NCBI GenBank assembly: GCA_018402135.1
Contig: JAGYJF010000003.1
Location: forward strand, 744,001 to 808,000
Origin: Flavobacteriaceae bacterium
Lineage (GTDB): Bacteria; Bacteroidota; Bacteroidia; Flavobacteriales; Flavobacteriaceae
Length of the DNA stretch: 64,000 nt
Reading direction: 5' to 3'
How positions within the stretch are numbered: position 1 is the stretch's first letter; the number at the start of each line of letters is the position of its first letter. The notes below the pieces were generated by a model that saw nothing but the letters and a program-made list of their open reading frames with translations, was not told the origin of the DNA and searched no databases. Made by a program: the position numbers and the translations under genes. Positions 54,348 through 63,227 of this stretch are shown piece by piece.

Positions 54348-55304
54348 ATGAGCGAAGAACAAATCAGAAGTTTAGAAAGGCAATTTGAAGCCCGAATCGC
54401 AAGAGACGAAAAAATAGAGCCTAAAGATTGGATGCCCGAAAAATACCGTCAAACGCATATTCGTCAGATGTCTCAACATGCCCATTCAGAAATAGTTGGC
54501 ATGCTTCCAGAAGCAAACTGGATTACGCGTGCTCCGTCATTAAGACGAAAGGTTGCCCTTTTGGCAAAGGTTCAGGATGAAGCAGGGCATGGCCTTTATT
54601 TGTACTCTGCGGCCGAAACACTTGGTATCTCACGCGAGGAGATGTATGAACAATTACACACAGGCAAAGCCAAATACTCAAGTATTTTTAACTACCCAAC
54701 CCTTACTTGGGCCGATATGGGAGCCATAGGTTGGTTGGTAGATGGTGCGGCTATTATTAACCAAGTGCCACTTTGCAATACGTCTTTTGGTCCTTATGCA
54801 AGAGCTATGGTGCGTGTTTGTAAAGAAGAAAGTTTCCACCAACGTCAAGGTTATGAAATCATGCTAAAACTTTGCAATGGCACACCAGAGCAAAAGGACA
54901 TGGCACAAGACGCTTTAAACCGCTGGTGGTGGCCAAGCTTGATGATGCTCGGTCCAACAGATGAAGCTTCGGTACATACTGAACAATCTATGAAATGGAA
55001 GTTGAAACGCAAAACAAACGACGAATTACGTCAACAATTTATAGATCAAACCGTTCCACAGGCTGATATTTTAGGTTTAACCATTCCAGATCCAGATTTA
55101 AAATGGAATGAGGAACGCGGTAGTTATGACTTTGGCGTCATTAATTGGGATGAGTTTTGGCAAGTAGTAAAAGGCCACGGTCCGATGAACAAAGAACGCA
55201 TGAAAGCAAGAGTTAACGCGTGGGAAGGTGGCGAATGGGTGCGCGATGCGGCGATGGCTTTTGCAGAAAAACAAAGGGAAAGAAGAGAAAAACAAGTAGT
55301 TTAA
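54348..55304 (+). CDS. paaA: Phenylacetyl-CoA 1,2-epoxidase catalytic subunit
   Basis: 318 residues. Diiron ligands are visible: [10 protein letters not shown] and [12 protein letters not shown]. It forms the multicomponent monooxygenase with PaaB and PaaC that epoxidises the ring of phenylacetyl-CoA. Length and N-terminus are normal for PaaA. Confidence 0.96.
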   Translation: MSEEQIRSLERQFEARIARDEKIEPKDWMPEKYRQTHIRQMSQHAHSEIVGMLPEANWITRAPSLRRKVALLAKVQDEAGHGLYLYSAAETLGISREEMYEQLHTGKAKYSSIFNYPTLTWADMGAIGWLVDGAAIINQVPLCNTSFGPYARAMVRVCKEESFHQRQGYEIMLKLCNGTPEQKDMAQDALNRWWWPSLMMLGPTDEASVHTEQSMKWKLKRKTNDELRQQFIDQTVPQADILGLTIPDPDLKWNEERGSYDFGVINWDEFWQVVKGHGPMNKERMKARVNAWEGGEWVRDAAMAFAEKQRERREKQVV

Positions 55305-55314
55305 TTAAAAGATA

Positions 55315-55328
55315 CCCGCTTTCGCGGG
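55315..55328. repeat. Small palindrome between paaA and paaB
   Basis: CCCGC and GCGGG arms around TTTC, ending 7 bp before the paaB ATG. Confidence 0.6.
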
Positions 55329-55335
55329 CTGTATT

Positions 55336-55620
55336 ATGAAAAAAAACTGGCCACTTTGGGAAATCTTCGTAAGAAGTAAAAACGGATTAGAACATCGTCA
55401 TTTTGGTAGTCTCCATGCTGCCGATGCAGAAATGGCACTTGAAAACGCACGTGACGTTTACACGCGTCGCAACGAAGGTGTGAGTATTTGGGTGGTAGAA
55501 TCAAAACATATTACAGCATCTAACCCTGAGCATAATGGTGAATTATTTGAACCAGCTCAAGATAAAGTATACCGCCACCCAACATTTTACGATTTACCAG
55601 ATGAAGTAAAACATATGTAA
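55336..55620 (+). CDS. paaB: Phenylacetyl-CoA epoxidase subunit B
   Basis: 94 residues. W-P-L-W-E-I-F-V-R-S-K-N-G-L-E-H-R-H-F-G-S-L is the PaaB signature. It is the small structural subunit that bridges the PaaAC units. It sits between paaA and paaC as usual. Confidence 0.95.
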   Translation: MKKNWPLWEIFVRSKNGLEHRHFGSLHAADAEMALENARDVYTRRNEGVSIWVVESKHITASNPEHNGELFEPAQDKVYRHPTFYDLPDEVKHM

Positions 55621-55963
55621 TAAATTCCTGCGAAAGCAGGAATCCCATTATCCAAAATTGAAAGATGTGTCCAAAGTATTTCAATCCACATCAAAAGCGT
55701 CAATTTTATTATAACGGGATTGGCCCCTGGAGGAGCCCCATTAGCTAAAGAGAGGAAACTTATTTAAGGAAATCATAGATAAAAAAATTAACGAAATCAT
55801 AGAAATATTTACCAATTTGAATTGTCCCCTTGAAAGGACTTTAGGGGTGTTAGGAATGTTATTGTTAAAAGGTTTAAACGGCAAAAAAACGAATAATCTT
55901 TAGGTTGGAATATCAAAACATTGAAAAAATTTAAAGCAAGCTAAGATTCGAAAAAATTCTACT
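55621..55963. other. 343-bp gap between paaB and paaC holding repeats
   Basis: No gene is seen. The gap holds the family-1 palindrome (55624-55643) and a family-3 repeat (55821-55850, ATTGTCCCC to GGGGTGT) that recurs at 60289-60318. It looks like accumulated small repeats within an operon. Confidence 0.6.
55624..55643. repeat. Small palindromic repeat (family 1) after paaB
   Basis: ATTCCTGC-GAAA-GCAGGAAT, the third identical copy in the window. Confidence 0.8.
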
Positions 55964-56716
55964 ATGAACAACAATCTATACAATTATATCCTCGGTATCG
56001 CTGACAACTCACTTATCCTCGGACAAAGATTAGGCGAGCTCACTGGTCACGGACCAAGTTTAGAAACAGATATTGCCTGCACCAACATTTCATTAGATTT
56101 GTTTGGACAGGTGCGTAGCTATTTTCAATATGCGGCAAAACTCGCCAATGATGGCCGTACCGAAGATGACATTGCTATGTTGCGAAAAGAAAATGAATAT
56201 CGAAATGTATTATTGGTAGAACAACCTAATACTAATTTCGCTTACACCATCGGACGTCAGTTTTTGTTTGATGTTTATCACTTAGCCTTTCTTACAGAAT
56301 TAGAAAAAAGTAAGGATTTAACCCTTTCAGCCATCGCTAAAAAGTGTATCAAAGAAGTACGATACCATGAGCGTTTTTCGTCAGATTGGGTAAAGCGTTT
56401 AGGTGACGGCACCGAAGAAAGTAATAAGAAAATGCAAGAATCTATCGATGATTTATGGACATATACAGATGAATTATTTCATCAAACTGAAGCAGACAAA
56501 GCAATGGTTTTAGAAGGAATTGGTTTAGATATCACACAATTAAAACAAGCTTACTATGCCAAAGTAACGGATTTTTTAGAGGAAGCCACTCTGAAAGTGC
56601 CAGATTCAAAATATTTCCAAAAAGGAGGTAAAAAAGGCATTCATGCAGAGCATATGGGTTACATACTCGCAGAATTGCAATTTATGCAACGCGCTTATCC
56701 CAACATGGAATGGTAA
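55964..56716 (+). CDS. paaC: Phenylacetyl-CoA epoxidase subunit C
   Basis: 250 residues. It is an all-helical ferritin-like structural partner of PaaA: G-D-G-T-E-E-S-N-K-K, R-Y-H-E-R-F-S-S-D-W and H-A-E-H-M-G-Y-I-L are typical. It does not itself hold the catalytic diiron centre. It is separated from paaB by an unusually long, repeat-filled gap. Confidence 0.95.
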   Translation: MNNNLYNYILGIADNSLILGQRLGELTGHGPSLETDIACTNISLDLFGQVRSYFQYAAKLANDGRTEDDIAMLRKENEYRNVLLVEQPNTNFAYTIGRQFLFDVYHLAFLTELEKSKDLTLSAIAKKCIKEVRYHERFSSDWVKRLGDGTEESNKKMQESIDDLWTYTDELFHQTEADKAMVLEGIGLDITQLKQAYYAKVTDFLEEATLKVPDSKYFQKGGKKGIHAEHMGYILAELQFMQRAYPNMEW

Positions 56717-56719
56717 CAA

Positions 56720-56739
56720 ATCCCTTTGAAAAAAGGGAT
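56720..56739. repeat. Small hairpin repeat between paaC and paaD
   Basis: ATCCCTTT (56720-56727) pairs with AAAGGGAT (56732-56739). Confidence 0.6.
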
Positions 56740-56770
56740 CTCATAAAACTATTTTTCCATTAAAAGAGAA

Positions 56771-57271
56771 ATGACAACAACAGAACAAAATATTGATAAC
56801 AAACTAATCCCAATCCTGGAACAAGTCTCAGATCCTGAAATTCCAGTATTATCAATCATGGATATGGGCGTGGTGAGGTCTGCCGTCATTGTGGATGGAA
56901 TTGTGAAGGTTGAAATCACCCCAACCTACAGTGGTTGTCCTGCCATGGATGTAATTGGCGACGATATAAAAACGGCACTTAAGAACGCTGGTTACAAGTC
57001 GGTAGTTGATTTAATCCTTCATCCAGCCTGGACAACTGATTGGATTACACCAAGAGGCAGAAAGGCTTTGGAAGATTACGGTATTGCAGCACCTTTAGAC
57101 GCCGAAGCTGATAAAGAAGTGTTGCTCAATGGAAAGCGAATTGTAAAATGCACCAATTGTGGTTCGCAAAACACACGACTGGTAAGTCAGTTTGGTTCTA
57201 CGGCTTGTAAGGCTCAGTTTCAGTGTGAGGATTGTCAGGAGCCTTTTGATTACTTTAAATGTTTGAAGTAA
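56771..57271 (+). CDS. paaD: Phenylacetyl-CoA epoxidase maturation protein PaaD
   Basis: 166 residues. The N-terminal MIP18/DUF59 domain has S-D-P-E-I-P-V-L-S-I-M-D-M-G and Y-S-G-C-P-A-M. A C-terminal zinc ribbon shows C-T-N-C-G and C-E-D-C. It is thought to help build the Fe-S or diiron centre of the complex. Confidence 0.94.
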   Translation: MTTTEQNIDNKLIPILEQVSDPEIPVLSIMDMGVVRSAVIVDGIVKVEITPTYSGCPAMDVIGDDIKTALKNAGYKSVVDLILHPAWTTDWITPRGRKALEDYGIAAPLDAEADKEVLLNGKRIVKCTNCGSQNTRLVSQFGSTACKAQFQCEDCQEPFDYFKCLK

Positions 57272-57283
57272 ATTTCTGTGATT

Positions 57284-57297
57284 CCGATAGCTATCGG
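57284..57297. repeat. 14-bp palindrome between paaD and paaG
   Basis: CCGATAGCTATCGG is perfectly self-complementary and related to the palindrome at 9745-9760. Confidence 0.6.
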
Positions 57298-57382
57298 GAG
57301 GAATTTCTTTGAATTTAACTATTGAATTGATCTAAAATATTGTTATTTCGCATTTGAGGTGTAATCCATATAAATTTAAACT

Positions 57383-58165
57383 ATGATAAAAAGTATACTA
57401 TTAAAAATAGAAAACAACATAGGATACATCACATTAAATCGTCCTGAAGTTTTTAACAGTTTTAATCGTGAAATGGCTTTAAAACTTCAAGAAATCTTAG
57501 GTGAATGCGAAAGTAATTCTCAAATTCGAGTCATAGTTTTAACGGGTACCGGCAAAGCATTCTGCGCCGGACAAGACTTAAAAGAGGTAACGTCTCCGGA
57601 GTTAAATCCTGGCTTCAAAAAAATTCTAGACGAACATTACAACCCAATTATTTCACTTATTAGAAACATTAAAAAGCCAATTATTGCTGCAGTTAATGGC
57701 GTGGCTGCTGGAGCTGGAGCCAATATTGCCTTAGCTTGTGATGTGGTTGTAGCGCATGAAAAAGTGAATTTTATTCAGGCATTTAGTTTAATAGGTTTGA
57801 TACCAGATAGTGCTGGAACTTTTTTCTTACCACGCTTAATCGGTTTTCAAAAAGCATCGGCCTTGTGTATGTTGGGCGATAAAATTTCCGCAGAAGAAGC
57901 CGAACGATTAGGAATGATCTACAAAGTATTCGCCTTAGATAATTTTGAAGCAGAAGTTAATAAACTCGCTTTAAAAATGGCAAAAATGCCAACCAAGGCT
58001 TTGGGAATGACTAAAACTTTATTGAATGCTTCAATCACGAATAATTTAGACCAGCAACTAGCATTAGAATCGAAATATCAAATAGAAGCAGCGCAAACGA
58101 ATGATTACACTGAAGGTGTTGCAGCATTTATGGAAAAACGCCAACCAAATTTTAAAGGAAATTAA
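57383..58165 (+). CDS. paaG: Ring-epoxide isomerase of the crotonase family
   Basis: 260 residues. The oxyanion-hole segments are G-T-G-K-A-F-C-A-G-Q-D-L-K and N-G-V-A-A-G-A-G-A-N. I-P-D-S-A-G-T-F-F-L-P-R is close to the PaaG active-site pattern with Asp. It should convert the ring epoxide to the oxepin. Only one crotonase lies in this part of the operon, so it or an outside gene must also serve as PaaF. Confidence 0.87.
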   Translation: MIKSILLKIENNIGYITLNRPEVFNSFNREMALKLQEILGECESNSQIRVIVLTGTGKAFCAGQDLKEVTSPELNPGFKKILDEHYNPIISLIRNIKKPIIAAVNGVAAGAGANIALACDVVVAHEKVNFIQAFSLIGLIPDSAGTFFLPRLIGFQKASALCMLGDKISAEEAERLGMIYKVFALDNFEAEVNKLALKMAKMPTKALGMTKTLLNASITNNLDQQLALESKYQIEAAQTNDYTEGVAAFMEKRQPNFKGN

Positions 58166-59101
58166 TTGACAAAAAAAACGCTCATACAAATTCATACTCG
58201 AATAAAACCATTTATTCACAGAACACCAGTTCTCACATCTCAGTTACTGAATGATATGTCTGGAGCAAATGTGTTTTTTAAGTGCGAGAATTTTCAAAAG
58301 ATGGGTGCGTTTAAAATGCGTGGTGCAGCCAATGCTATTTTATCCCTTTCAGAAGCAGAAAGACAAAAGGGTGTAGTAACACATTCATCTGGAAATTTTG
58401 CACAAGCAGTAGCTTTGGCCGCTAAACAATTAGGCGTGAAAGCCTACATAGTAATGCCCGATAATGCACCGCAGGTTAAAAAAAATGCAGTGCGCGCTTA
58501 CGGAGGAGAAATTATTGAATCAGAATCCACACCAGCTGCAAGAGAAGCAATGGCGTACAAAATCCAAAAAGAAACAGGCGCAACGTTTTTACATCCTTCA
58601 AATCAAGATGAAGTTATTTATGGCAATGCCACGGCAGCTATGGAGTTATTAGAAGATCATCCAGATTTAGATGTGATAATGGCACCAGTTGGCGGTGGAG
58701 GTCTTATAGCTGGCACTGCCTTAGCTGCATATTATTTTTCGGAAAACTGCAAAGTAATTGGTGGCGAGCCAGCAAAAGCGGATGATGCTTATCGCTCCTT
58801 AAATTCCGGTAAAATAGAACTTAACGAAACTGTTAATACCATAGCCGATGGATTAAGAACTAATTTAGGAGATAGAAATTTCCTCATAATTCAAAAGCAT
58901 GTTGAAAAAATCATTCGTGTTGAAGAAGACGAAATTATAAATGCCATGAGGCTGATTTGGGAACGGATGAAAATAATTATAGAGCCATCTTGTGCAGTCC
59001 CATTTGCTGCTCTACTGAAAGAGAAACATCAATTTAAAAACAAAAATATTGGCATCATTTTATCTGGCGGAAACGTGGATGTGAAAAATTTACCATTTTA
59101 A
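58166..59101 (+). CDS. Threonine/serine dehydratase-like PLP enzyme
   Basis: 311 residues from TTG abutting the paaG stop. The PLP Lys is in G-A-F-K-M-R-G-A; the phosphate loop is G-G-G-G-L-I-A-G. It resembles serine/threonine dehydratases and serine racemases (fold type II) without a regulatory ACT domain. It is embedded in the paa operon with no known step there, so its role in the pathway is unclear. Confidence 0.85.
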   Translation: MTKKTLIQIHTRIKPFIHRTPVLTSQLLNDMSGANVFFKCENFQKMGAFKMRGAANAILSLSEAERQKGVVTHSSGNFAQAVALAAKQLGVKAYIVMPDNAPQVKKNAVRAYGGEIIESESTPAAREAMAYKIQKETGATFLHPSNQDEVIYGNATAAMELLEDHPDLDVIMAPVGGGGLIAGTALAAYYFSENCKVIGGEPAKADDAYRSLNSGKIELNETVNTIADGLRTNLGDRNFLIIQKHVEKIIRVEEDEIINAMRLIWERMKIIIEPSCAVPFAALLKEKHQFKNKNIGIILSGGNVDVKNLPF

Positions 59102-59110
59102 AATTTAATT

Positions 59111-60280
59111 ATGACCATAGGAATTATAGGTTCAGGCACCATGGGGAGCGGCATCGCCCAAGTAGCGGCAACTTCTGGTTGTAAAGTGAAATTATACGAT
59201 ACCAATAGAGCTGCTCTCGATAAAGCAGAAGCTGCCCTAGAAAAAATTTTGCTTAGATTAATTGAAAAAGGACGAATTGATTCTGAAGAAAAGAACAGAA
59301 TTCAAGGTAATATTGATTATGTTGAAAACTTAAAGGATTTAGCCAATTCCAATTTAACCATCGAAGCCATTGTTGAAAATCTGGATGTCAAGAAGAAAGT
59401 ATTCTCTGAGTTGGAAACCTACGTGGATTCAAACTGCATAATTGCATCAAATACTTCCAGTTTATCGATTGCATCAATAGCTTCAGCATTGAAAAACCCA
59501 GAGCGTTGCATTGGGATTCACTTTTTTAATCCCGCGCCTTTAATGCAATTGGTTGAGGTAATTCCAGCAATTCAAACTTCAAACGAAGTATTAGAATTTA
59601 CTGTAAAAACAATTGAAAACTGGAATAAGGTTGTGGCTGTGGCAAAAGACACACCAGGATTTATTGTGAATAGGGTTGCGCGACCTTTTTATGGGGAATC
59701 ATTAAGAATTTACGAAGAAGGTATTGCAGATTTTGCATCCATAGACCGCAGTTTAAAAACATTGGGCAATTTTAAAATGGGTCCATTTGAACTCATGGAC
59801 TTTATAGGAAACGATGTAAATTACACCGTTACTGAAACAGTATTCCAAGCCTTTTATTACGATCCAAGGTACAGGCCTTCATTCACGCAAAAGAGATTTA
59901 CCGAAGCAGGATATTTAGGAAGAAAATCAGGAAAAGGCTTCTATAATTATGATGACAATGGTTCCATTGTCGTTCAGAGCGATAGTGAAGAATTTGATAA
60001 TAAAGTATTAGCGCAACAAATTTTCGATAGAGTTTTGGTTATGCTCATTAACGAAGCAGCTGATGCCTTATTTTTAAACATCGCATCGGCTAAGGATATT
60101 GACAATGCCATGACCAAAGGCGTCAATTACCCAAAAGGATTACTAGCTTGGGCAAATGAAAAAGGAATAGACTGGTGCGTTAAACAAATGGATGCACTCT
60201 ATGATGAGTACCGAGAAGAAAGATACCGTTGTAGTCCGTTATTGCGGAAAATGAGTAGAGAAAATCAAACGTTTTTTTAA
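59111..60280 (+). CDS. paaH: 3-hydroxyadipyl-CoA dehydrogenase
   Basis: 389 residues. The N-terminal NAD fold is G-I-I-G-S-G-T-M-G-S-G-I. H-F-F-N-P-A-P and the catalytic His therein, plus K-D-T-P-G-F-I-V-N-R, define the family. It oxidises 3-hydroxyadipyl-CoA in the lower paa pathway. It is longer than single-domain HADs, with a second C-terminal HCDH domain. Confidence 0.92.
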   Translation: MTIGIIGSGTMGSGIAQVAATSGCKVKLYDTNRAALDKAEAALEKILLRLIEKGRIDSEEKNRIQGNIDYVENLKDLANSNLTIEAIVENLDVKKKVFSELETYVDSNCIIASNTSSLSIASIASALKNPERCIGIHFFNPAPLMQLVEVIPAIQTSNEVLEFTVKTIENWNKVVAVAKDTPGFIVNRVARPFYGESLRIYEEGIADFASIDRSLKTLGNFKMGPFELMDFIGNDVNYTVTETVFQAFYYDPRYRPSFTQKRFTEAGYLGRKSGKGFYNYDDNGSIVVQSDSEEFDNKVLAQQIFDRVLVMLINEAADALFLNIASAKDIDNAMTKGVNYPKGLLAWANEKGIDWCVKQMDALYDEYREERYRCSPLLRKMSRENQTFF

Positions 60281-60288
60281 CAGATTGG

Positions 60289-60318
60289 ATTGTCCCTTTG
60301 AGGGGACTTTAGGGGTGT
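60289..60318. repeat. Small repeat (family 3) between paaH and paaI
   Basis: ATTGTCCC at the start and GGACTTTAGGGGTGT at the end match the copy at 55821-55850. Confidence 0.65.
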
Positions 60319-60351
60319 AAAAAAAGAACAATCATAGAAATACCAAATTTG

Positions 60352-60756
60352 ATGCAAGCTGAAAAAATTCCGTACAAAATGCTATCCCTCGATCCTTTTA
60401 GCCAATGGCTGGGCATCGAAATATTAGAGTGTGAAGTTGGCAGATGTAAATTAGGGTTGGCCATTAGAAAGGATATGCTAAACAGTATGGGCAAAGCGCA
60501 TGGTGGCATCAGTTATTCACTGGCAGATACTGCTTTTGGTTTTGCTGCCAACTCACATGGTAAGTATGCGGTTTCAATTGAAACAAGTATCAATCATATT
60601 GAGGCGTTAAACGAAGGTGATTATTTAATTGCCGAATCGGTTATTGAAAAGGTAAATAATAAACTAGGATTTAATATTATTGAAGTAAAGAGAGGCGATG
60701 AGTTGGTAGCGTTGTTTAAAGGCGTGGTTTACAGAACTTCAAAAGATTGGCAATAA
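60352..60756 (+). CDS. paaI: Hotdog-fold thioesterase
   Basis: 134 residues from ATG 60352; a TTG one codon upstream is less likely. H-G-G-I-S-Y-S-L-A-D-T-A-F-G carries the hotdog catalytic Asp. PaaI hydrolyses dead-end CoA esters and releases CoA. It fits the usual place in the operon. Confidence 0.92.
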   Translation: MQAEKIPYKMLSLDPFSQWLGIEILECEVGRCKLGLAIRKDMLNSMGKAHGGISYSLADTAFGFAANSHGKYAVSIETSINHIEALNEGDYLIAESVIEKVNNKLGFNIIEVKRGDELVALFKGVVYRTSKDWQ

Positions 60757-60788
60757 TTCCTGCGATCTTGGCATTTAACGGGAGGAAT
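60756..60788. repeat. Degenerate palindromic repeat after paaI
   Basis: ATTCC at the left and GGAAT at the right end enclose altered sequence; it resembles a damaged family-1 copy. Confidence 0.4.
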
Positions 60789-60831
60789 CTAAAAAACATT
60801 AGTAATTTAGAGGCATTAAATTTCTCAAACT

Positions 60832-61695
60832 ATGAAATGGAAAGGCAGAAGACAAAGCGGCAATCTTGAAGATCGTCGTGGTACAAGTGCTACAGGTAAA
60901 GTGGTAGCAGGTGGTGGAATCATCGCAGTAGTCATTATAATTTTACAATTGTTTGGAGGCGAAACAGGTCAAACCATCGCTCCAATTCTCGAACAAATTA
61001 ATCAACAACAATCTCAGTCGGCTTCCTCTAGCCAAAGAGAACTTACTGCGGATGAGATTGAAATTGGAAATTTTGTAGCTACAGTGTTGGCCGACACCGA
61101 AGATGTATGGCACCAGGTGTTTCAACAGCATAATTTGGGAGCATATAAAGAGCCAAAAATGATTTTATTTACACAACAAGTAACTTCAGCATGTGGTATG
61201 GCGTCCTCAGCAGTGGGTCCTTTTTATTGTCCTGGCGATCAAAAAGTCTATATGGATTTGGTGTTTTTTAACGAATTGCATACCAGATTTGGTGCACAAA
61301 AGGGAGATTTTGCCATAGCCTATGTAACTGCGCATGAGATAGGCCATCATGTTCAAACCTTACTTGGTACTTCTCAAAAAGTAAGGCAGTTACAACGCAA
61401 CTCATCTAAGGCAGAAGGAAATAAATTATCTGTTGCACTTGAGCTCCAAGCCGATTTTTACGCAGGATTATGGGCGCACCACAATCAGCAATATTTAGAG
61501 GAAGGCGATATAGAAGAAGCGTTAAGTGCCGCAAAGGCAGTTGGAGATGACGCTATTCAAAAACGCATGCAAGGTCACGTGGTGCCTGATTCTTTTACCC
61601 ATGGTACGTCAGCCCAACGTATGGAATGGTTTTTAAAAGGTTACCGTACTGGAGATATGAGAAATCACGACACTTTTGCAGTATTAATAAATTAG
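60832..61695 (+). CDS. Neutral zinc metallopeptidase (YpfJ-like)
   Basis: 287 residues. The N-terminus M-K-W-K-G-R-R-Q-S is typical, one membrane helix follows (G-G-I-I-A-V-V-I-I-I-L-Q-L-F), then a metallopeptidase domain with H-E-I-G-H-H-V-Q. Substrates are unknown. It is an unexpected member of a phenylacetate operon, between paaI and paaJ. Confidence 0.88.
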   Translation: MKWKGRRQSGNLEDRRGTSATGKVVAGGGIIAVVIIILQLFGGETGQTIAPILEQINQQQSQSASSSQRELTADEIEIGNFVATVLADTEDVWHQVFQQHNLGAYKEPKMILFTQQVTSACGMASSAVGPFYCPGDQKVYMDLVFFNELHTRFGAQKGDFAIAYVTAHEIGHHVQTLLGTSQKVRQLQRNSSKAEGNKLSVALELQADFYAGLWAHHNQQYLEEGDIEEALSAAKAVGDDAIQKRMQGHVVPDSFTHGTSAQRMEWFLKGYRTGDMRNHDTFAVLIN

Positions 61696-61713
61696 AAAGA
61701 CTAATAAATAAGA

Positions 61714-61730
61714 TACCTGCTTCGCAGGTA
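61714..61730. repeat. 17-nt palindrome before paaJ
   Basis: TACCTGC and GCAGGTA around TTC, six bases before the paaJ ATG. Confidence 0.6.
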
Positions 61731-61736
61731 ATAATT

Positions 61737-62945
61737 ATGAAAGAAGCATATATTATAGACGGCATCAGAACACCAATTGGCAGTTATCAAGGTGTATTAT
61801 CAACGATTCGCACAGACGATTTGGCGGCCTTAGTAATTGCTGAAATAGTAAAGAGAAACCCTAGTATTCCGAAAGAGGCATACGATGATGTCATTTTGGG
61901 TTGTGCCAATCAAGCAGGCGAAGACAATCGAAATGTAGCGAGAATGGCGTCGCTTTTAGCAGGCTTGCCATTTACGGTGCCAGGAGAAACAGTTAACAGG
62001 TTGTGCAGTTCAGGACTTTCGGCAATTATTCACGCTAATCGCGCCATAAAAGCAGGTGATGGCGACATTTTTATTGCAGGTGGTGTTGAAAACATGACAC
62101 GTGGACCATACGTGGTTGCCAAACCTTCTTCAGCTTTTGGTACCGATGCAAAAATGTACGATTCCAGTTTTGGATGGAGATTCATCAATCCTAAAATGCA
62201 TGAGATGTATGGCACCGATGGTATGGGAAACACGGCCGAAAATCTAGTTGAAAAGTACAATATTTCGCGTGAAGACCAAGATAAATTTGCTTATTGGAGT
62301 CAGATGAAAGCCACAAAAGCACAAGAAAATGGAAGACTTTCAAAAGAGATTGTAACGGTTCAAATTCCGCGACGAAAACAAGATCCAATCCAATTTTCAA
62401 AAGACGAATTTGTAAAACCAACCACCACATTGGAAATTTTAGGAAAGCTTCGTCCAGCATTCAAAAAAGAAGGTGGCAGTGTTACCGCGGGTAACTCATC
62501 TGGATTAAATGATGGCGCAGCGGCAACAATCATTGCTTCCGGAGTGGCTATAAAAAAATACAACCTCAAGCCATTAGCTCGAATTGTGAGTTCGGCTGTA
62601 GTTGGTGTAGAGCCCAGAATTATGGGTATTGGTCCAGTTGAAGCTTCTAATAAAGCATTGGCAAAAGCTGGTTTAACCATGGCTGATATGGATATCATTG
62701 AATTGAACGAAGCCTTTGCAGCTCAAGCTTTAGCGTGTACTAGAGCTTGGGGTTTAGCCGATGACGATGCCAGACTAAATCCAAATGGAGGATCCATTGC
62801 TATTGGCCATCCGTTAGGTGTTACTGGCACGAGAATTGCATATTCCGCAGCTTTGGAGTTGCGCGAACAAAACAAGCGTTACGCCTTGATTACCATGTGT
62901 ATTGGCGTAGGGCAAGGTTATGCGGCGATAATTGAAAGAATGTGA
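61737..62945 (+). CDS. paaJ: 3-oxoadipyl-CoA thiolase
   Basis: 402 residues from M-K-E-A-Y-I-I-D-G-I-R-T-P. An upstream ATG at 61626 overlaps the peptidase gene and is rejected. The nucleophile Cys is in N-R-L-C-S-S-G. G-G-S-I-A-I-G-H-P-L-G-V-T-G and C-I-G-V-G-Q-G complete the thiolase site. It cleaves 3-oxoadipyl-CoA and dehydro-suberyl intermediates to succinyl-CoA and acetyl-CoA. Confidence 0.93.
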   Translation: MKEAYIIDGIRTPIGSYQGVLSTIRTDDLAALVIAEIVKRNPSIPKEAYDDVILGCANQAGEDNRNVARMASLLAGLPFTVPGETVNRLCSSGLSAIIHANRAIKAGDGDIFIAGGVENMTRGPYVVAKPSSAFGTDAKMYDSSFGWRFINPKMHEMYGTDGMGNTAENLVEKYNISREDQDKFAYWSQMKATKAQENGRLSKEIVTVQIPRRKQDPIQFSKDEFVKPTTTLEILGKLRPAFKKEGGSVTAGNSSGLNDGAAATIIASGVAIKKYNLKPLARIVSSAVVGVEPRIMGIGPVEASNKALAKAGLTMADMDIIELNEAFAAQALACTRAWGLADDDARLNPNGGSIAIGHPLGVTGTRIAYSAALELREQNKRYALITMCIGVGQGYAAIIERM

Positions 62946-62955
62946 TAAATATTAT

Positions 62956-62980
62956 TTATATTTACATAAAATAAATATAA
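62956..62980. promoter_or_regulatory. Operator-like inverted repeat before the toxin-antitoxin pair
   Basis: TTATATTTA (62956-62964) and TAAATATAA (62972-62980) are perfect 9-bp arms with a 7-bp spacer, one base before the antitoxin ATG. This suits autoregulation by the ribbon-helix-helix antitoxin. Confidence 0.6.
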
Positions 62981-62981
62981 A

Positions 62982-63227
62982 ATGGCAACATTTACATCGA
63001 GTTTACCAGACGAGCTATTGCTTAAGTTAGCTCAAGTAGCTAAGGAGCTAAAAATGCCAAAAAATAAATTAATAGAAAAAGCATTGGAGCTATACTTGCT
63101 TGAAATAGAGAAAGCCCAATATGCGAATTCATTTCGTCGTGCTGCTAAGGATTCAGAAACATTGCAAATAGCTGAAGAAGGAATGGCGGATTATTTTAAG
63201 ATGCTTCAAGAATTTGACGAGGAATGA
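62982..63227 (+). CDS. Ribbon-helix-helix antitoxin
   Basis: 81 residues. The N-terminal ribbon T-F-T-S-S-L-P-D-E-L and helix A-K-E-L-K-M-P-K-N-K-L-I-E-K-A-L-E-L match CopG/MetJ-type antitoxins. The acidic C-terminus should bind the toxin. It overlaps the toxin gene by 4 nt. Not the AbrB-type MazE fold. Confidence 0.88.
   Translation: MATFTSSLPDELLLKLAQVAKELKMPKNKLIEKALELYLLEIEKAQYANSFRRAAKDSETLQIAEEGMADYFKMLQEFDEE

Noticed and set aside
61626..61736. Upstream ATG start for paaJ
   Set aside because: It overlaps the peptidase gene and adds 37 residues before the standard thiolase N-terminus.
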